From Peptoanaerobacter stomatis (GTDB lineage: Bacteria; Bacillota; Clostridia; Peptostreptococcales; Filifactoraceae): a DNA stretch of 64,000 bases. Below are positions 45,844 to 56,179 of the stretch, piece after piece. Position 1 is the stretch's first letter, and each line of letters starts with the position of its first letter. Location: assembly GCF_000238095.2 (NCBI RefSeq), contig NZ_JH815225.1, forward strand, positions 1,041,140-1,105,139, written 5' to 3'. The notes below the pieces were generated by a model, which was given only the letters and a program-made list of their open reading frames with translations, made no database searches and was not told the DNA's origin. Made by a program: the position numbers and the translations under genes.

Positions 45844-48447
45844 TTATTCTTGTGATTCATTTTCTTCTTTCTCATCAAGGTATTTTGCACTATTCCAAAT
45901 AAACTGACCATATCCCTGTTCTCTAGCAATTTGGAAATCTTCCTGTAAGCTTGCAAAATCGTGGGTTACAAGTAAGTCTTCAATTTTATCAAGACTGCTC
46001 TTTCCTCGTTTATCACGAGTTTCAATACCTCTCAATTTTGGCATGATTTTCTGTACAATTTGGTCCTCAAAAGCAGTTCTCATTGCCTCTTTTAATTCGC
46101 CAGTCAATTCACTGTTTGTTGGAACCCATACAATCTTGCCCTTTTCGTTCTGTTTAGGCTGATAATTCATAGCTTGTCTAACAGTAGGATAATTTGCAAT
46201 GTAGTACTCAATAGACTGCCATACACGATGTCCTAATGCTCTACCAACCTCTTCTAATGCATTATTAATTTTCTGAACGATTATTCTATAACTCTCAACT
46301 TCTTTCTTTTGTTCTTCAGAAAACTCGATTGTATGACTTGTCCATGACTGCCAGGTATCCTTATGAAGTTTTGCTCTATCATCACTGATATAGTCCGTAA
46401 TAAGTCCCATTTTTGCTCTACTTTCGAGATTCTTTGGTCTAGGGAAATTAATTACAATTCCTCTATCCAAAACTTTATCTGAAAGTGACTTAGTAGTTTC
46501 GTCTTGGTTCATTGTACCTGTCCAAAGCAAAGTTCTAGAAAGTTTTAATCCATAAGGCTTTACTCCGGCACCTAATTTAACCTCTATTTCAGGCAAGTAA
46601 CTACGTGACAGACCACGTCTAGATTCCAACTTACTCAAGAATTCTGCAAAATAGTGTTCTACATGAGCCAAGTTCATCTCGTCCAAAAGGACAACGCTCA
46701 TATATTCATTGTATCTATGATCAGTTGTACACTGAACCAAAAACTTAAGTAATTCTTCTGGTTCAAACTGATTATCGATAGAATTAAAGAATCCCAACAT
46801 TGACTCCTGACTATCCCAGTTTGGTTGTACTGCCACAGAACAGAAATTCAAGCCACCAAATTCAGAATACAAACGTGGAAGTTCTGACTTACCTGTTCCA
46901 CTGACACCAGCCAATACAGTAATTGTTGACCATTCATTTATTTTTAAAGCAGTGTGGAATGCATATAGAATTCTCTTATTAAACTTAATTCCATATTCCT
47001 CACACTTCTTCCAAACATCCTCAAGCCATGCAATCTCGTCCTTCTTATTGTATCTACTATCTAATCCATCTCCAGCTCCGACCAAATCCTTTTTATCATC
47101 CATTGCACCTGTCATGATAGCAGCAATACGAGCATCTCTATCCGCCACTCTGCCTTCAGGAGTTGATAACCTAACCAATTCTTGATTTTTTGCCTCTAAC
47201 TGATTTTCTAATGACTTACATGTAGCTAATAATGATTTGTGTTCGCTACCTAATGTTCTGAATTGTGCTTCAAGCGAAGCCACTCTTCCTTGTGAATCAC
47301 TTAAATGTCTGTTTTCTTCTAACAGTCTTTCTACTTCAGCTTTTGCTTCTCTATATGCGGCTGATAATGAATCCAATTCTGCTTTATCTGATGAATTTGA
47401 TAGCTTATCTCGAAGTTGCTTATTACTGTCCTCCAACTGCTTTATTGACTGGATTAACACTTGTGGATCCTCTCCATAAGCCTCTCTGAAGCTCTTTACT
47501 AATTCGATTTCTCCAACTGTCGCAGCTAACTGTTCTCTTAAACTCTCTAATTCCTTATTCTTCGTTTCAATTAATTGATTCAACTTCTTAATAGTATCCT
47601 CTATTTTCTGGTTTACAACCTCTGTGAGATTACTATCTGCCTCTTCAATTCTTGTACGTTCTCTTTCTAATCTTCTCTTATCACGTTCTAAAACTATCTG
47701 CTGATCGAGCAAATCTTCTTCTCTTTTTTCAAGTTCTTTTTCCAAACCTTCAACCCTAGTATTTTCAGCTTGTACCCTTGCTTGCTCACTACTAAGTGCA
47801 GATTCTCCTCTTGTCAATTCAGCGGTTCTTTCTGCTATTTCAGTTTCAAGATGCTGCAGTGCTAATTCTCTTTCTTCTTTTAACTTAGCTTTTTGTTCCT
47901 CACGTTGTTTCTGAAGTTCTTTTTCACTATCTTCTCTAGCCTTCTTTAACTCCGCTTCCTGACTCTTTCTTAATGCGTCTAATTCCTTTTTAGCCTCTAT
48001 TCTAGCACCTTCAAGTTCCTTATCTAATTCTGCAATTGCCTTCTGTCTGCTCTTTTCAAATTCGCCTCTTTTTCCATCTAGTTCTGCGACAAAATCAGTT
48101 CTACTCTTTGCTTGCTCTTCTGATAATTTTGATTTAGCTTCGGCATATTCTGAGTTAATTTTTAGCTTTAAGCCTTCTTCTATAGTCTTTTCTCTTTCAT
48201 CAAGAGCCACATTTTTTTGATGAATTCTAACTGACTCTGCTTCAAGTTCACTTGCTTTTTCAGCTAATTCTTTCTGCCACTTTGCTAACTCTGTTTCTCT
48301 TGCTTCGAGAGCCTTTTTTACTGCCTCAATATCAACTTCTGGAGTTGAATCTACATCAACATTTTCAGTTTCACTCATTACTTCTGTTTCCTGCACTACT
48401 TCCTGTGAAACTTCTTGTTCAATATCCTGCTTTACTTCAGTACTCAT
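45844..48447 (-). CDS. McrB-like AAA+ GTPase with long N-terminal coiled coil
   Basis: 867 residues. About 40-430 is an almost continuous coiled coil. The AAA+ domain of the McrB type follows: Walker A GVSGTGKS (514-521), QPNWDSQESMLGFF, Walker B and the McrB hallmark LLDEMNLAHVEHYF (587-600), GTMNQDETT (644-652) and the arginine-finger region KVLDRG. McrB proteins are GTP-driven translocases that drive an McrC nuclease. The coiled coil in place of a DNA-reading N-domain is the trait of CoCoNuT-type systems. Its neighbour downstream is the DUF2357 protein. Confidence 0.88.
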   Translation of the reverse strand: MSTEVKQDIEQEVSQEVVQETEVMSETENVDVDSTPEVDIEAVKKALEARETELAKWQKELAEKASELEAESVRIHQKNVALDEREKTIEEGLKLKINSEYAEAKSKLSEEQAKSRTDFVAELDGKRGEFEKSRQKAIAELDKELEGARIEAKKELDALRKSQEAELKKAREDSEKELQKQREEQKAKLKEERELALQHLETEIAERTAELTRGESALSSEQARVQAENTRVEGLEKELEKREEDLLDQQIVLERDKRRLERERTRIEEADSNLTEVVNQKIEDTIKKLNQLIETKNKELESLREQLAATVGEIELVKSFREAYGEDPQVLIQSIKQLEDSNKQLRDKLSNSSDKAELDSLSAAYREAKAEVERLLEENRHLSDSQGRVASLEAQFRTLGSEHKSLLATCKSLENQLEAKNQELVRLSTPEGRVADRDARIAAIMTGAMDDKKDLVGAGDGLDSRYNKKDEIAWLEDVWKKCEEYGIKFNKRILYAFHTALKINEWSTITVLAGVSGTGKSELPRLYSEFGGLNFCSVAVQPNWDSQESMLGFFNSIDNQFEPEELLKFLVQCTTDHRYNEYMSVVLLDEMNLAHVEHYFAEFLSKLESRRGLSRSYLPEIEVKLGAGVKPYGLKLSRTLLWTGTMNQDETTKSLSDKVLDRGIVINFPRPKNLESRAKMGLITDYISDDRAKLHKDTWQSWTSHTIEFSEEQKKEVESYRIIVQKINNALEEVGRALGHRVWQSIEYYIANYPTVRQAMNYQPKQNEKGKIVWVPTNSELTGELKEAMRTAFEDQIVQKIMPKLRGIETRDKRGKSSLDKIEDLLVTHDFASLQEDFQIAREQGYGQFIWNSAKYLDEKEENESQE

Positions 48448-50553
48448 TTAGTTTCCTCCTATCAGTTTAACAATATCTAGCATATTATCTCTAATCTTAT
48501 TTAGAGCCTGCGTATTTACACTTAATGCCACATTGTTACCATGTTTTCTCAATTGAACTAACTGCTCAATAATCTGAACAAAATTAGCATTCTTCAGTTT
48601 ATCAACCACATCATCTTTTTGATAATACAGATACACCATTGCATTGGCACCCAATGTACCATTTTCACTCATTAATATCTGTGCAACAAAAACTTCATTT
48701 ACAGTATCAAAACTACTTGAAACTACACCCTTTTCTTTTAATTTTGAAAGAATTTCTGATTTACCTAACTGCGAATTTTTTCTTATATCCTTCAAAGCAT
48801 AATATAATGTATCCTGCATAATTCTATACAATATGTCGAAATATTCTGCTGCTTCCGGGTAATGCACCTTGTCTGGTGATACTAAAATCCATTCTTCTTT
48901 TATTGTCTCAGGCAATAAATTGTAATAATACAAGGTCCCTAATCTTTTAGAAAGACTTACTTCTGCATTCAACTTATCCTGCGAAATTTGAGATAGCACT
49001 CTTCTATTCTTCACTCCATTACTATCGCCAATGTCATAGTCTGGTTGTAATATCGTAATAAAATCAATCAACAAATCATGTATCTCTTTATTTCTTCTCT
49101 TATCTACCTCATTAGTAAAAGTCTGATGGGCTAAATCACCATGCTCTCTAAAGAGGTTACGCAAAACTCTAAATAGACCTGGTCTTTTATTAAACAACTC
49201 TCTAAATTCACACTGACTATTGTGAACCGAAGTTACAGTTGCCAGACTTAGGGCAACCCTTAATTCCGGAGTATTTGTTCTAAACATTCTTTTGATTCTG
49301 TTACTATCCAAAGAATAGAACAGTTCTTCATATCTTTCGGGATTTACAACTCCAATTTTCTCTGCCATCTGAAGCAGTGTATTGGCATTTTGGAAAGCTG
49401 TTTGATTCTCGATTATGCTACTAACATTGCTATTCATCGGATATTTTGTATCATAGTAGAATAAACTCCATTCAAAAGCTGAATAGCAATTCAGCAGAAA
49501 CTTTTTTTGTTCTGCCTGCAACATTTGATTTTCATCACGGCTTGCAAACGCATCGTTTTCACTTTCATCTTCATCATCTGAGCATTCATATACTTTTGAA
49601 AAAGAATTAATTCGTGACATTAAACTTCTAAGTTCTCGATATTTATAATTAGGTGTAACCTTCGTTTCTTCATCTGATTCTTCTTCAGTTTCTTGAATAA
49701 TATTCCTTGTAGCTCTTTCTTTAACCACTGAAATGAAATCTGGGTGGTTTTTCTTAATATAATCATTTACAAAGTCTATATTAACTACTAATCCATCTGA
49801 AACTAATATTTCATCAATATTTCCATCTTGGACAACAGCTTGCATATGAAAATACACATCATCAGAAGAAGTATTTTCAATAGCCCATTCTTGTGCATAC
49901 TCGATAGAATCAAAATTAACGTTTTCTTGTACAATTCTGTTATATTTATCTATCACCGCTCTTAATGAAGAACTTTGAAGCATCCCTTTCTTTTTATCGC
50001 CTCTGTTCTGTCGGAGAATTTTTCCCTTAATTCTTATTGGATTACCCACAGTTCCATATTCAACAGTTAACAATGACCCTTGAATATTCTCTATAGGATC
50101 TGATATTAATTCGCCTTTTTGTATGTATGGTAATATTTCTCCGGTCTGATTGATAACAAACACTTTAGCCTGAGCAAACTCAACATTTGCATCATCTGTA
50201 ATTTTTTCATCGACACGAATATATTTTTTCCCTTGCTCTGTCAAATCTCTGCCATTATCTTGAAGAAGATCCATCTCCTGTAATCTAATGATAATAAAAT
50301 TTATCAGATCAGGTGTTAGACACAATATATCGGCCATATCCTCTGATGTTGTTGTCTTATATGCAATCAGTTTCAATACAGCTTCTTCAAATACATCTAA
50401 CTTACTATCACCCTTTACCTTGACTGGCAAAATAACATCATACGAACTACATTCCAAGAAAAAATCGACTTTTTTTCCAAGCACCGAAATATTAGGAAAA
50501 CATTCCGCATAATTCTTAGTTTTGAATAAACTAAACACTTTCGGATTGGCCAT
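48448..50553 (-). CDS. winged-helix protein of the defence operon, unknown role
   Basis: 701 residues. Residues about 54-125 look like a winged helix-turn-helix (FEEAVLKLIAYKTTTSEDMA, LTPDLINFIIIRLQEMDLL, LTEQGKKYIRVDEK). The rest is mostly helical with an acidic patch near 310-340 and shows no catalytic motif I recognise. It overlaps the helicase gene by 23 bases and abuts the McrB-like gene. A nucleic-acid- or partner-binding adaptor is plausible. Confidence 0.6.
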   Translation of the reverse strand: MANPKVFSLFKTKNYAECFPNISVLGKKVDFFLECSSYDVILPVKVKGDSKLDVFEEAVLKLIAYKTTTSEDMADILCLTPDLINFIIIRLQEMDLLQDNGRDLTEQGKKYIRVDEKITDDANVEFAQAKVFVINQTGEILPYIQKGELISDPIENIQGSLLTVEYGTVGNPIRIKGKILRQNRGDKKKGMLQSSSLRAVIDKYNRIVQENVNFDSIEYAQEWAIENTSSDDVYFHMQAVVQDGNIDEILVSDGLVVNIDFVNDYIKKNHPDFISVVKERATRNIIQETEEESDEETKVTPNYKYRELRSLMSRINSFSKVYECSDDEDESENDAFASRDENQMLQAEQKKFLLNCYSAFEWSLFYYDTKYPMNSNVSSIIENQTAFQNANTLLQMAEKIGVVNPERYEELFYSLDSNRIKRMFRTNTPELRVALSLATVTSVHNSQCEFRELFNKRPGLFRVLRNLFREHGDLAHQTFTNEVDKRRNKEIHDLLIDFITILQPDYDIGDSNGVKNRRVLSQISQDKLNAEVSLSKRLGTLYYYNLLPETIKEEWILVSPDKVHYPEAAEYFDILYRIMQDTLYYALKDIRKNSQLGKSEILSKLKEKGVVSSSFDTVNEVFVAQILMSENGTLGANAMVYLYYQKDDVVDKLKNANFVQIIEQLVQLRKHGNNVALSVNTQALNKIRDNMLDIVKLIGGN

Positions 50554-53500
50554 CGTATATCACATCCTCTCCCTTACAAAGTTCATACAATCTTTTCATT
50601 CCAGGCACGCATATTTCTGCAATGCGTCCCCATTCTCCGTTGTAAAACATTTCTGTATTTCCAACAACAATTAGTAATTTTTTCTGTCTACTTAAAGAAA
50701 CACATAATCTGTTTTCAGATATTAAGAAACCGTAATTCTGCATTCCAACTTTATCGCGGTATATTTCCCACTCTTTGTATTCTTCTGATTTCTTATCAAT
50801 CTGCTTTTTATCAATTCCTTTATACTTTTCTAAATAATCGTAATTAATTGGTTCGGGTTTCGAAGTCTTATCAATTCTAACCATCGGTTTCTTATCATTG
50901 CTTCTTACTACCGATAAGAAGATTACATCAAATTCCATTCCCTGAAAGGCATCTACACTTCCTACTCGAACTCTCTTTGCATCGTCACCCAACTTGTTCT
51001 TAAGTTTTCGTTTTATGCTTTTAAATTGCTCGCTATAGAATGTGATGACTCCATAGGTAAGATCTTTACCTTCCTCCAATTTCATGTAATACTCAATTTT
51101 TTCAACTATAAAGTCAGCTTCACAATCTCTAACTCTACTTGTTCCCTCTTTATGCTCTTTACCGTATTTATCTGGAAAGTTATACCACTCCAACGGAAGA
51201 GTTTTTTGAGAAATAAACTGTTGATAATTTGATGCTGGCATAGGAGAAGCAAACTGCTCATCATTTGGTTGATAAAATACTTCATTTACAAACTCACCAA
51301 GCATAGGGTGCATTCTGTATTGAGCGTCCAAAACAATAGTTCTAGGAACATTGTCAATTTTCTCAAGTTCCTTGGCTTTCTCCAAAAGGTACTCAAACAT
51401 ACTCTTTTTGATATTGTTCATATCAACAGTTTCACCGTTTTCTTTCATACTTTCAAAAACTTCTTCATCATAAATATGAGGCAACTGTCGATGGTCTCCA
51501 ACCAAAATAATTCTCTTCTTTGCCTGTGCTAACGGAATCATTAAGTCTGCCGGGCTTACTCGTGCAGCTTCATCTACAATAACTGTTTCGTATTCAGGAT
51601 GTTCATCTGAATATTTATTTATCCCTTTAGCTTCTTTGATTTCAACACCTTCACTTTGCTGTGTAGTCGCAGAATATACAAACAAGTAATGTTCTAAAGA
51701 TCGTTCCACCTCTGATCTATTGGTTCGTAACTCTTTCAATAAATCTGCTAAAATTGCAGCCTTCTCATCTTGATGTTTTTTTACACTCTGATTTATCTGT
51801 TTATAAATCTTTGAGATTTCTTCATCTGGTACTTCTTTTTTATATGAAGGTTTAGGAACACACTTATCCAATAAATATGTTTTTGCATCGCATAATTTTT
51901 CTAATAATTCTTTACTCGGCTCTTTTCCATAACACATTGCAGCCTCATCAAGAATATCAAAAACTTTTCGGTTTTCTGGTATACTCTGGTTTATCCCCAT
52001 ATCCTCAAGATTTTGTAATAGATAATCTGCATTGTCTGCTCCATCATCCATAAAACCTTCTCTTGTAGTTCTTAATCTTCTAATAAGCAGCAATAGCTCC
52101 GAAGTCTTTTCTCCACCACTAACACTTCTTGACTCAATCATTCTACTTATTTTTTTATCAAGTTCTACATCAGTATTTATTTCCTTCGCACACTGTAAAA
52201 ATTCCAAAGCATTCTTATCACTTGGATATATTAAATACATATTATGCAAACGACTTAATCTATTTCTCTTTTCAGTTTCAATCAGTTCAGGATTTTTTGC
52301 ATTTAACCTTGCAATGTATTCTTCACACCACTCTTCAATAACTCGTTCTCTGGTAAGATCCTCTTCCCCAGCTCGATCCTGTTTACCAAATTTAATTGTA
52401 GGTAATGAATTAATTCTTAATCGTTCAATAACATTTCTTACCGCGTCATGCTGAAAACTCGTTATTAATACTTGTCCATTTACTTTCTCTCGCTTATCGC
52501 ATAATTCATTCAAACGTTCGATAATCGCAGTAATAACTGTTGTTTTTCCTGTTCCAGGAGGTCCTTGAATAATTGCAATATCTGGTGTGTTAAGTGCAAT
52601 ATCTATTGCCTTCTTCTGGGTTTCTGTCGGTTCATATTTGAAAATCTTTTCCTTCACAAAACTAGATAATGGCATTATTTTCTTTCTAGTAGAATATGCA
52701 CCTAATTCTTCAGTAAGTTGCCCCTCTAAAATCAAACCCAATGCTGGATTTGCGGCATTTCCTTCTGCAATTCTTTTTCTAGCCTCTTCTCTTCTTGCAA
52801 TCTGTCTTTCATCTCCAAAAATAGATAAAGAGACATATTTCTGCTCCGGCAGATGACCATCCTCAGTTTCTATAATAAATCCACCATTTTTTCTCTTATT
52901 GACTCTTACTTGTACTCCTTTATTAATCGAATACCCTATTTGACTTGCTTCTTTTGATAAAGTTCTGTAATCGCTCCATGTCATTTCACGGTCTGCTAAA
53001 TACACAGGTATTTCATCCGAAAAGAATAAATAAGTATCATTTGCTATCAGTTCTTCTGCTTCTTTTGTTAAGCCCGAATAAGGCAAATGAATACCTTCGC
53101 TATCAAAGGTTGCAGCTCCTCGATTTACAGTTATTAAGCCAACTTTTCGGACTTCTTCTAATAAAAGATTTCCTTCTTGTTCAGCATATTGGTTCCATAA
53201 GTCTAGATACCCTTTTGTACTCTCTAATGTTTCTTTAACCTTTTTTGAAAGGATAGAATTATGGTCAAAGAACTCTAAAGTTCCCTCCGCCATACGCATC
53301 ATTGGTACGTTCTGCTTTCTTTTTCCTATTTTTTCAACATACAGTTTTTCGTTGAATTTATCACCTTGAATAGAAACATATATGTAGAACTCGCGGCCAT
53401 AAATGACCAGTGTATCTTTCTTTTGTTTTTCCTTCTCAATAATTTGTTCTATTTTTTCTTTATCTAACTTTTCTTCTTTTTCAGATTCATTCTCTGATGC

Positions 53501-54058
53501 AGCCGATTCTTCAGTTTTCACTTCCGGCGATGGAATTTTCCCCTTATCAGCATCTTCTACTTCGTTTTCATCCTGTTCTTCAGAGCCAAAATAGTACTTT
53601 CCACTTGTATACGCAAAGTATGAACTAACTCCATCAGAAAGCTTAAAATTCTCTTCTAAAACTTGTTCTAATGTTTCTCTACCTTTAACATACTTTTTTT
53701 CAATATTACTTTTCATTTCATCACTGAGAATAACTGGTGTTTTTCCCCAACGTTGCAAATTGTAAAAGAAACCTATATGAAGGAAAAACACTTTTCCATC
53801 ATCACCGGCATCACTGCAACTAGTAACATTTGCAAGACAATAGAAGTGTCTATTAAATGACTCCATTATTAGCTTTGCGTCATTTTTATCCACAATCGAA
53901 AAATCTATAACATTGTCCTTAGTTATAAACTTAAATTGATTGTCACCAAACATTTCTACTCGACCGTTCTTCGCAACAATCTTTTGTTTAATCGTCATCC
54001 TACATTGTATATCAGTAAAACAACTATCTTGATTCATCACCAATTCATTTATTATCAT
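50531..54058 (-). CDS. SF1 (UPF1/DNA2-like) helicase
   Basis: 1175 residues. The N-terminal 470 residues hold a beta-rich region and an acidic linker (about 160-210). The helicase core follows: motif I GPPGTGKT (499-506), motif II VDEAA (828-832), motif III GDHRQLPH (854-861), motif IV QYRMHP (913-918), motif V SVDAFQGMEFD and motif VI SLSRQK. A helical insertion of about 220 residues sits between motifs Ia and II (580-800) and contains an R-x4-H string at 600-605. Its stop side overlaps the winged-helix gene and its start overlaps the kinase gene by 4 bases. Confidence 0.92.
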   Translation of the reverse strand: MIINELVMNQDSCFTDIQCRMTIKQKIVAKNGRVEMFGDNQFKFITKDNVIDFSIVDKNDAKLIMESFNRHFYCLANVTSCSDAGDDGKVFFLHIGFFYNLQRWGKTPVILSDEMKSNIEKKYVKGRETLEQVLEENFKLSDGVSSYFAYTSGKYYFGSEEQDENEVEDADKGKIPSPEVKTEESAASENESEKEEKLDKEKIEQIIEKEKQKKDTLVIYGREFYIYVSIQGDKFNEKLYVEKIGKRKQNVPMMRMAEGTLEFFDHNSILSKKVKETLESTKGYLDLWNQYAEQEGNLLLEEVRKVGLITVNRGAATFDSEGIHLPYSGLTKEAEELIANDTYLFFSDEIPVYLADREMTWSDYRTLSKEASQIGYSINKGVQVRVNKRKNGGFIIETEDGHLPEQKYVSLSIFGDERQIARREEARKRIAEGNAANPALGLILEGQLTEELGAYSTRKKIMPLSSFVKEKIFKYEPTETQKKAIDIALNTPDIAIIQGPPGTGKTTVITAIIERLNELCDKREKVNGQVLITSFQHDAVRNVIERLRINSLPTIKFGKQDRAGEEDLTRERVIEEWCEEYIARLNAKNPELIETEKRNRLSRLHNMYLIYPSDKNALEFLQCAKEINTDVELDKKISRMIESRSVSGGEKTSELLLLIRRLRTTREGFMDDGADNADYLLQNLEDMGINQSIPENRKVFDILDEAAMCYGKEPSKELLEKLCDAKTYLLDKCVPKPSYKKEVPDEEISKIYKQINQSVKKHQDEKAAILADLLKELRTNRSEVERSLEHYLFVYSATTQQSEGVEIKEAKGINKYSDEHPEYETVIVDEAARVSPADLMIPLAQAKKRIILVGDHRQLPHIYDEEVFESMKENGETVDMNNIKKSMFEYLLEKAKELEKIDNVPRTIVLDAQYRMHPMLGEFVNEVFYQPNDEQFASPMPASNYQQFISQKTLPLEWYNFPDKYGKEHKEGTSRVRDCEADFIVEKIEYYMKLEEGKDLTYGVITFYSEQFKSIKRKLKNKLGDDAKRVRVGSVDAFQGMEFDVIFLSVVRSNDKKPMVRIDKTSKPEPINYDYLEKYKGIDKKQIDKKSEEYKEWEIYRDKVGMQNYGFLISENRLCVSLSRQKKLLIVVGNTEMFYNGEWGRIAEICVPGMKRLYELCKGEDVIYDGQSESV

Positions 54059-55467
54059 TGCTTCACCTCAATTTCTAATAAATAATCATTACCATTTCTT
54101 TTATCGATAGTAGAAAGCATAAGATTTTTTGTAGAACTAAATTTTGTACTTCCATATATTTGCTTGCCTATACTATCATTCAAAAAGAAATCATATTGAT
54201 TCGAGAGATCTCCAATCTCAATTCCATCTTCTACACAAGCGATTCTTAAAACCGTCTCATCTAAGTGATTGCTGCTAAATCCCTCCAAGACTCTCAATGG
54301 AACATTAAGAACACCTTCAGATTTTTCGTGTACAAAATCCCACTTAAATTCTTTTCTATCTCCGACAATCTTGTATGCAGTAACTTTAATTACACTGTTT
54401 TCAACATCACACCACGGACAAACCGATTCCTCATTTCCGTAATAATCCATTTGGCAACATTTGCATCTTACTGTGTGATCTAATTCCTTTGCCAAAACAT
54501 ATGACCATTCTGGCATCGTTGTTCGTTTCTGCCTGTTTCTTCTTCCTGTTTCACTAAAAGTTTTTTGGAATTTCTCAAAAAGCGAAGCATTAACAAACAT
54601 CTCAATCGGCATACCTGAAAATGATCTATTACTATCATCTTCTTCATCGCATACCCAAGCAAAGGCACCAGTACAGGTATAATCTTCCTCAGGTGCATCT
54701 AACATATCAAGTTCATCCAACATCTCTGATGCTGCAAATCCCATAAATGGATGACTCATTGTCAATTCCCAAAACAATGCTATCGCAAAAGAAAAGGCAT
54801 CAGAATACATTGTCTTACCCTTGTCTTCATATATTTCAGGAACACCATAGCCGGGACTATGCAATCCTCCGTTCCTTTTCTTCATAGACTCCTTCATAAA
54901 ACTCAAATTGTCGCAGTCAATCAACCACACATGTGACATTTGAGGGTCGGCAGATACAAACATGTTTTTTTCAGATATATCACAATATACAAGTCCACTA
55001 GCATGAATTTTCGCTAGTACACATGAAGCGTTTAGAAAAGCATTCAATCTCTTACGCATTCCACCCGTTGCAATATATTTTTGTAACCTATCTCCCAAAT
55101 ACTCATTAGCCTCTTTCATGCTATTAATCCATTCATTATTTGGGAGTTCATAATCATCTCCGCTAAAGGCCTCTTCAAATGACACCATGCCATCTAACAT
55201 CTTCATGGTATATCCCACAACATCCCTTAATATCGTCTGCGGAAGAGTTAAGTTTGTATTCTCTAACATCGGTAAAATTCTTATATTATCAAATTTATCA
55301 TTATTAGATGTGTCCTTCTCTATTTCCTGCGTCATTGGATTCCATTCCAATTTAAGTAACACATTCGGTTCTTCTGTTAGATAAACAATGCCCTGTCCAC
55401 CACTACTTAACACTTTTGATGCAACATGACTTCTACCATATGTATCTACATATATATCTTTAGCCAT
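54055..55467 (-). CDS. protein kinase with C-terminal zinc ribbon (TerY-P triad kinase)
   Basis: 470 residues. The kinase fold shows a glycine loop LSSGGQGIVYL (20-30), Lys39, a catalytic loop YCDISEKNMF with Asp163 and Asn168, and an IDCDN metal-binding motif (183-187). A zinc-ribbon-like segment CKCC...CPWC (335-353) follows, then a beta-rich tail. This architecture is that of the kinase in the vWA-phosphatase-kinase triad. It is contiguous with the phosphatase gene and overlaps the helicase start. Confidence 0.88.
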   Translation of the reverse strand: MAKDIYVDTYGRSHVASKVLSSGGQGIVYLTEEPNVLLKLEWNPMTQEIEKDTSNNDKFDNIRILPMLENTNLTLPQTILRDVVGYTMKMLDGMVSFEEAFSGDDYELPNNEWINSMKEANEYLGDRLQKYIATGGMRKRLNAFLNASCVLAKIHASGLVYCDISEKNMFVSADPQMSHVWLIDCDNLSFMKESMKKRNGGLHSPGYGVPEIYEDKGKTMYSDAFSFAIALFWELTMSHPFMGFAASEMLDELDMLDAPEEDYTCTGAFAWVCDEEDDSNRSFSGMPIEMFVNASLFEKFQKTFSETGRRNRQKRTTMPEWSYVLAKELDHTVRCKCCQMDYYGNEESVCPWCDVENSVIKVTAYKIVGDRKEFKWDFVHEKSEGVLNVPLRVLEGFSSNHLDETVLRIACVEDGIEIGDLSNQYDFFLNDSIGKQIYGSTKFSSTKNLMLSTIDKRNGNDYLLEIEVKQ

Positions 55468-56154
55468 TTATCTCTCACCTTCCATCACGAAAGCCAAGGT
55501 TTTATCATCCATCCCCGGCCAATCTTTTAGCCATGACTCTATTTCTTCAATCACTTTATCTTTTTCTTTATAAGAATACTCATCAACAAATTCTTGCGTA
55601 AATCCTGTTATATCTTCTTCTTGCATTGTTCCTATTTCAACACCATCAGTACATGATAACGCCCCATGAAATCTCGAATATTCTATTTCAACTATTTCAA
55701 TCTTTTCTCGATCTAGTTCTTCCTTCAAACAATCAGTTTCATTTGCGAAATAATTTTCTTTTTTATCATATAAACATGTAACTTTTCCATCCGCATAGAT
55801 AGCCAAAAAACCGTCACCTAATCTAGCAGCTTTAATCGTGTTTTCTCTCACCACAGCAACAAGTAGTGTTGCATAACACTGTTTAATATCATAATCAGAT
55901 AAACGCTTTTTCCACTCCTCATGACATGCATAAATAATATCCTTAAAGCTTATTACATCCAAATCAAATGCATAATTACTTACTACATCGAATACACTTT
56001 CGCATATACATTTTGATCCAAAATGTGAAAGTGACTTACTCCCCATTCCATCGGAAACCACCATAATGTATCCATCTTTATATGGTTTGCTTAAAAAAGA
56101 GTCTTGATTCACATCATGATAACTTCCCATTATCGATAATCCACCAGAAATCAC
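55468..56154 (-). CDS. PP2C-type protein phosphatase (TerY-P triad)
   Basis: A 228-residue compact PP2C phosphatase that would remove serine/threonine phosphates. Metal-binding motifs are NQDSF (16-20), VSDGMGS (33-39), GDG (113-115), CTDGVE (168-173) and DDKTLA (216-221). The stop is directly followed by the kinase start, so kinase and phosphatase are made together. Confidence 0.92.
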   Translation of the reverse strand: MISGGLSIMGSYHDVNQDSFLSKPYKDGYIMVVSDGMGSKSLSHFGSKCICESVFDVVSNYAFDLDVISFKDIIYACHEEWKKRLSDYDIKQCYATLLVAVVRENTIKAARLGDGFLAIYADGKVTCLYDKKENYFANETDCLKEELDREKIEIVEIEYSRFHGALSCTDGVEIGTMQEEDITGFTQEFVDEYSYKEKDKVIEEIESWLKDWPGMDDKTLAFVMEGER

Positions 56155-56179
56155 CTTATCACCTCACATTCGTATTCAT

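Noticed and set aside
46952-48470. Long plus-strand open frames opposite the island genes
   Set aside because: They are antisense to well-supported coding genes, lack ribosome sites and translate to low-complexity Ser/Leu-rich strings.
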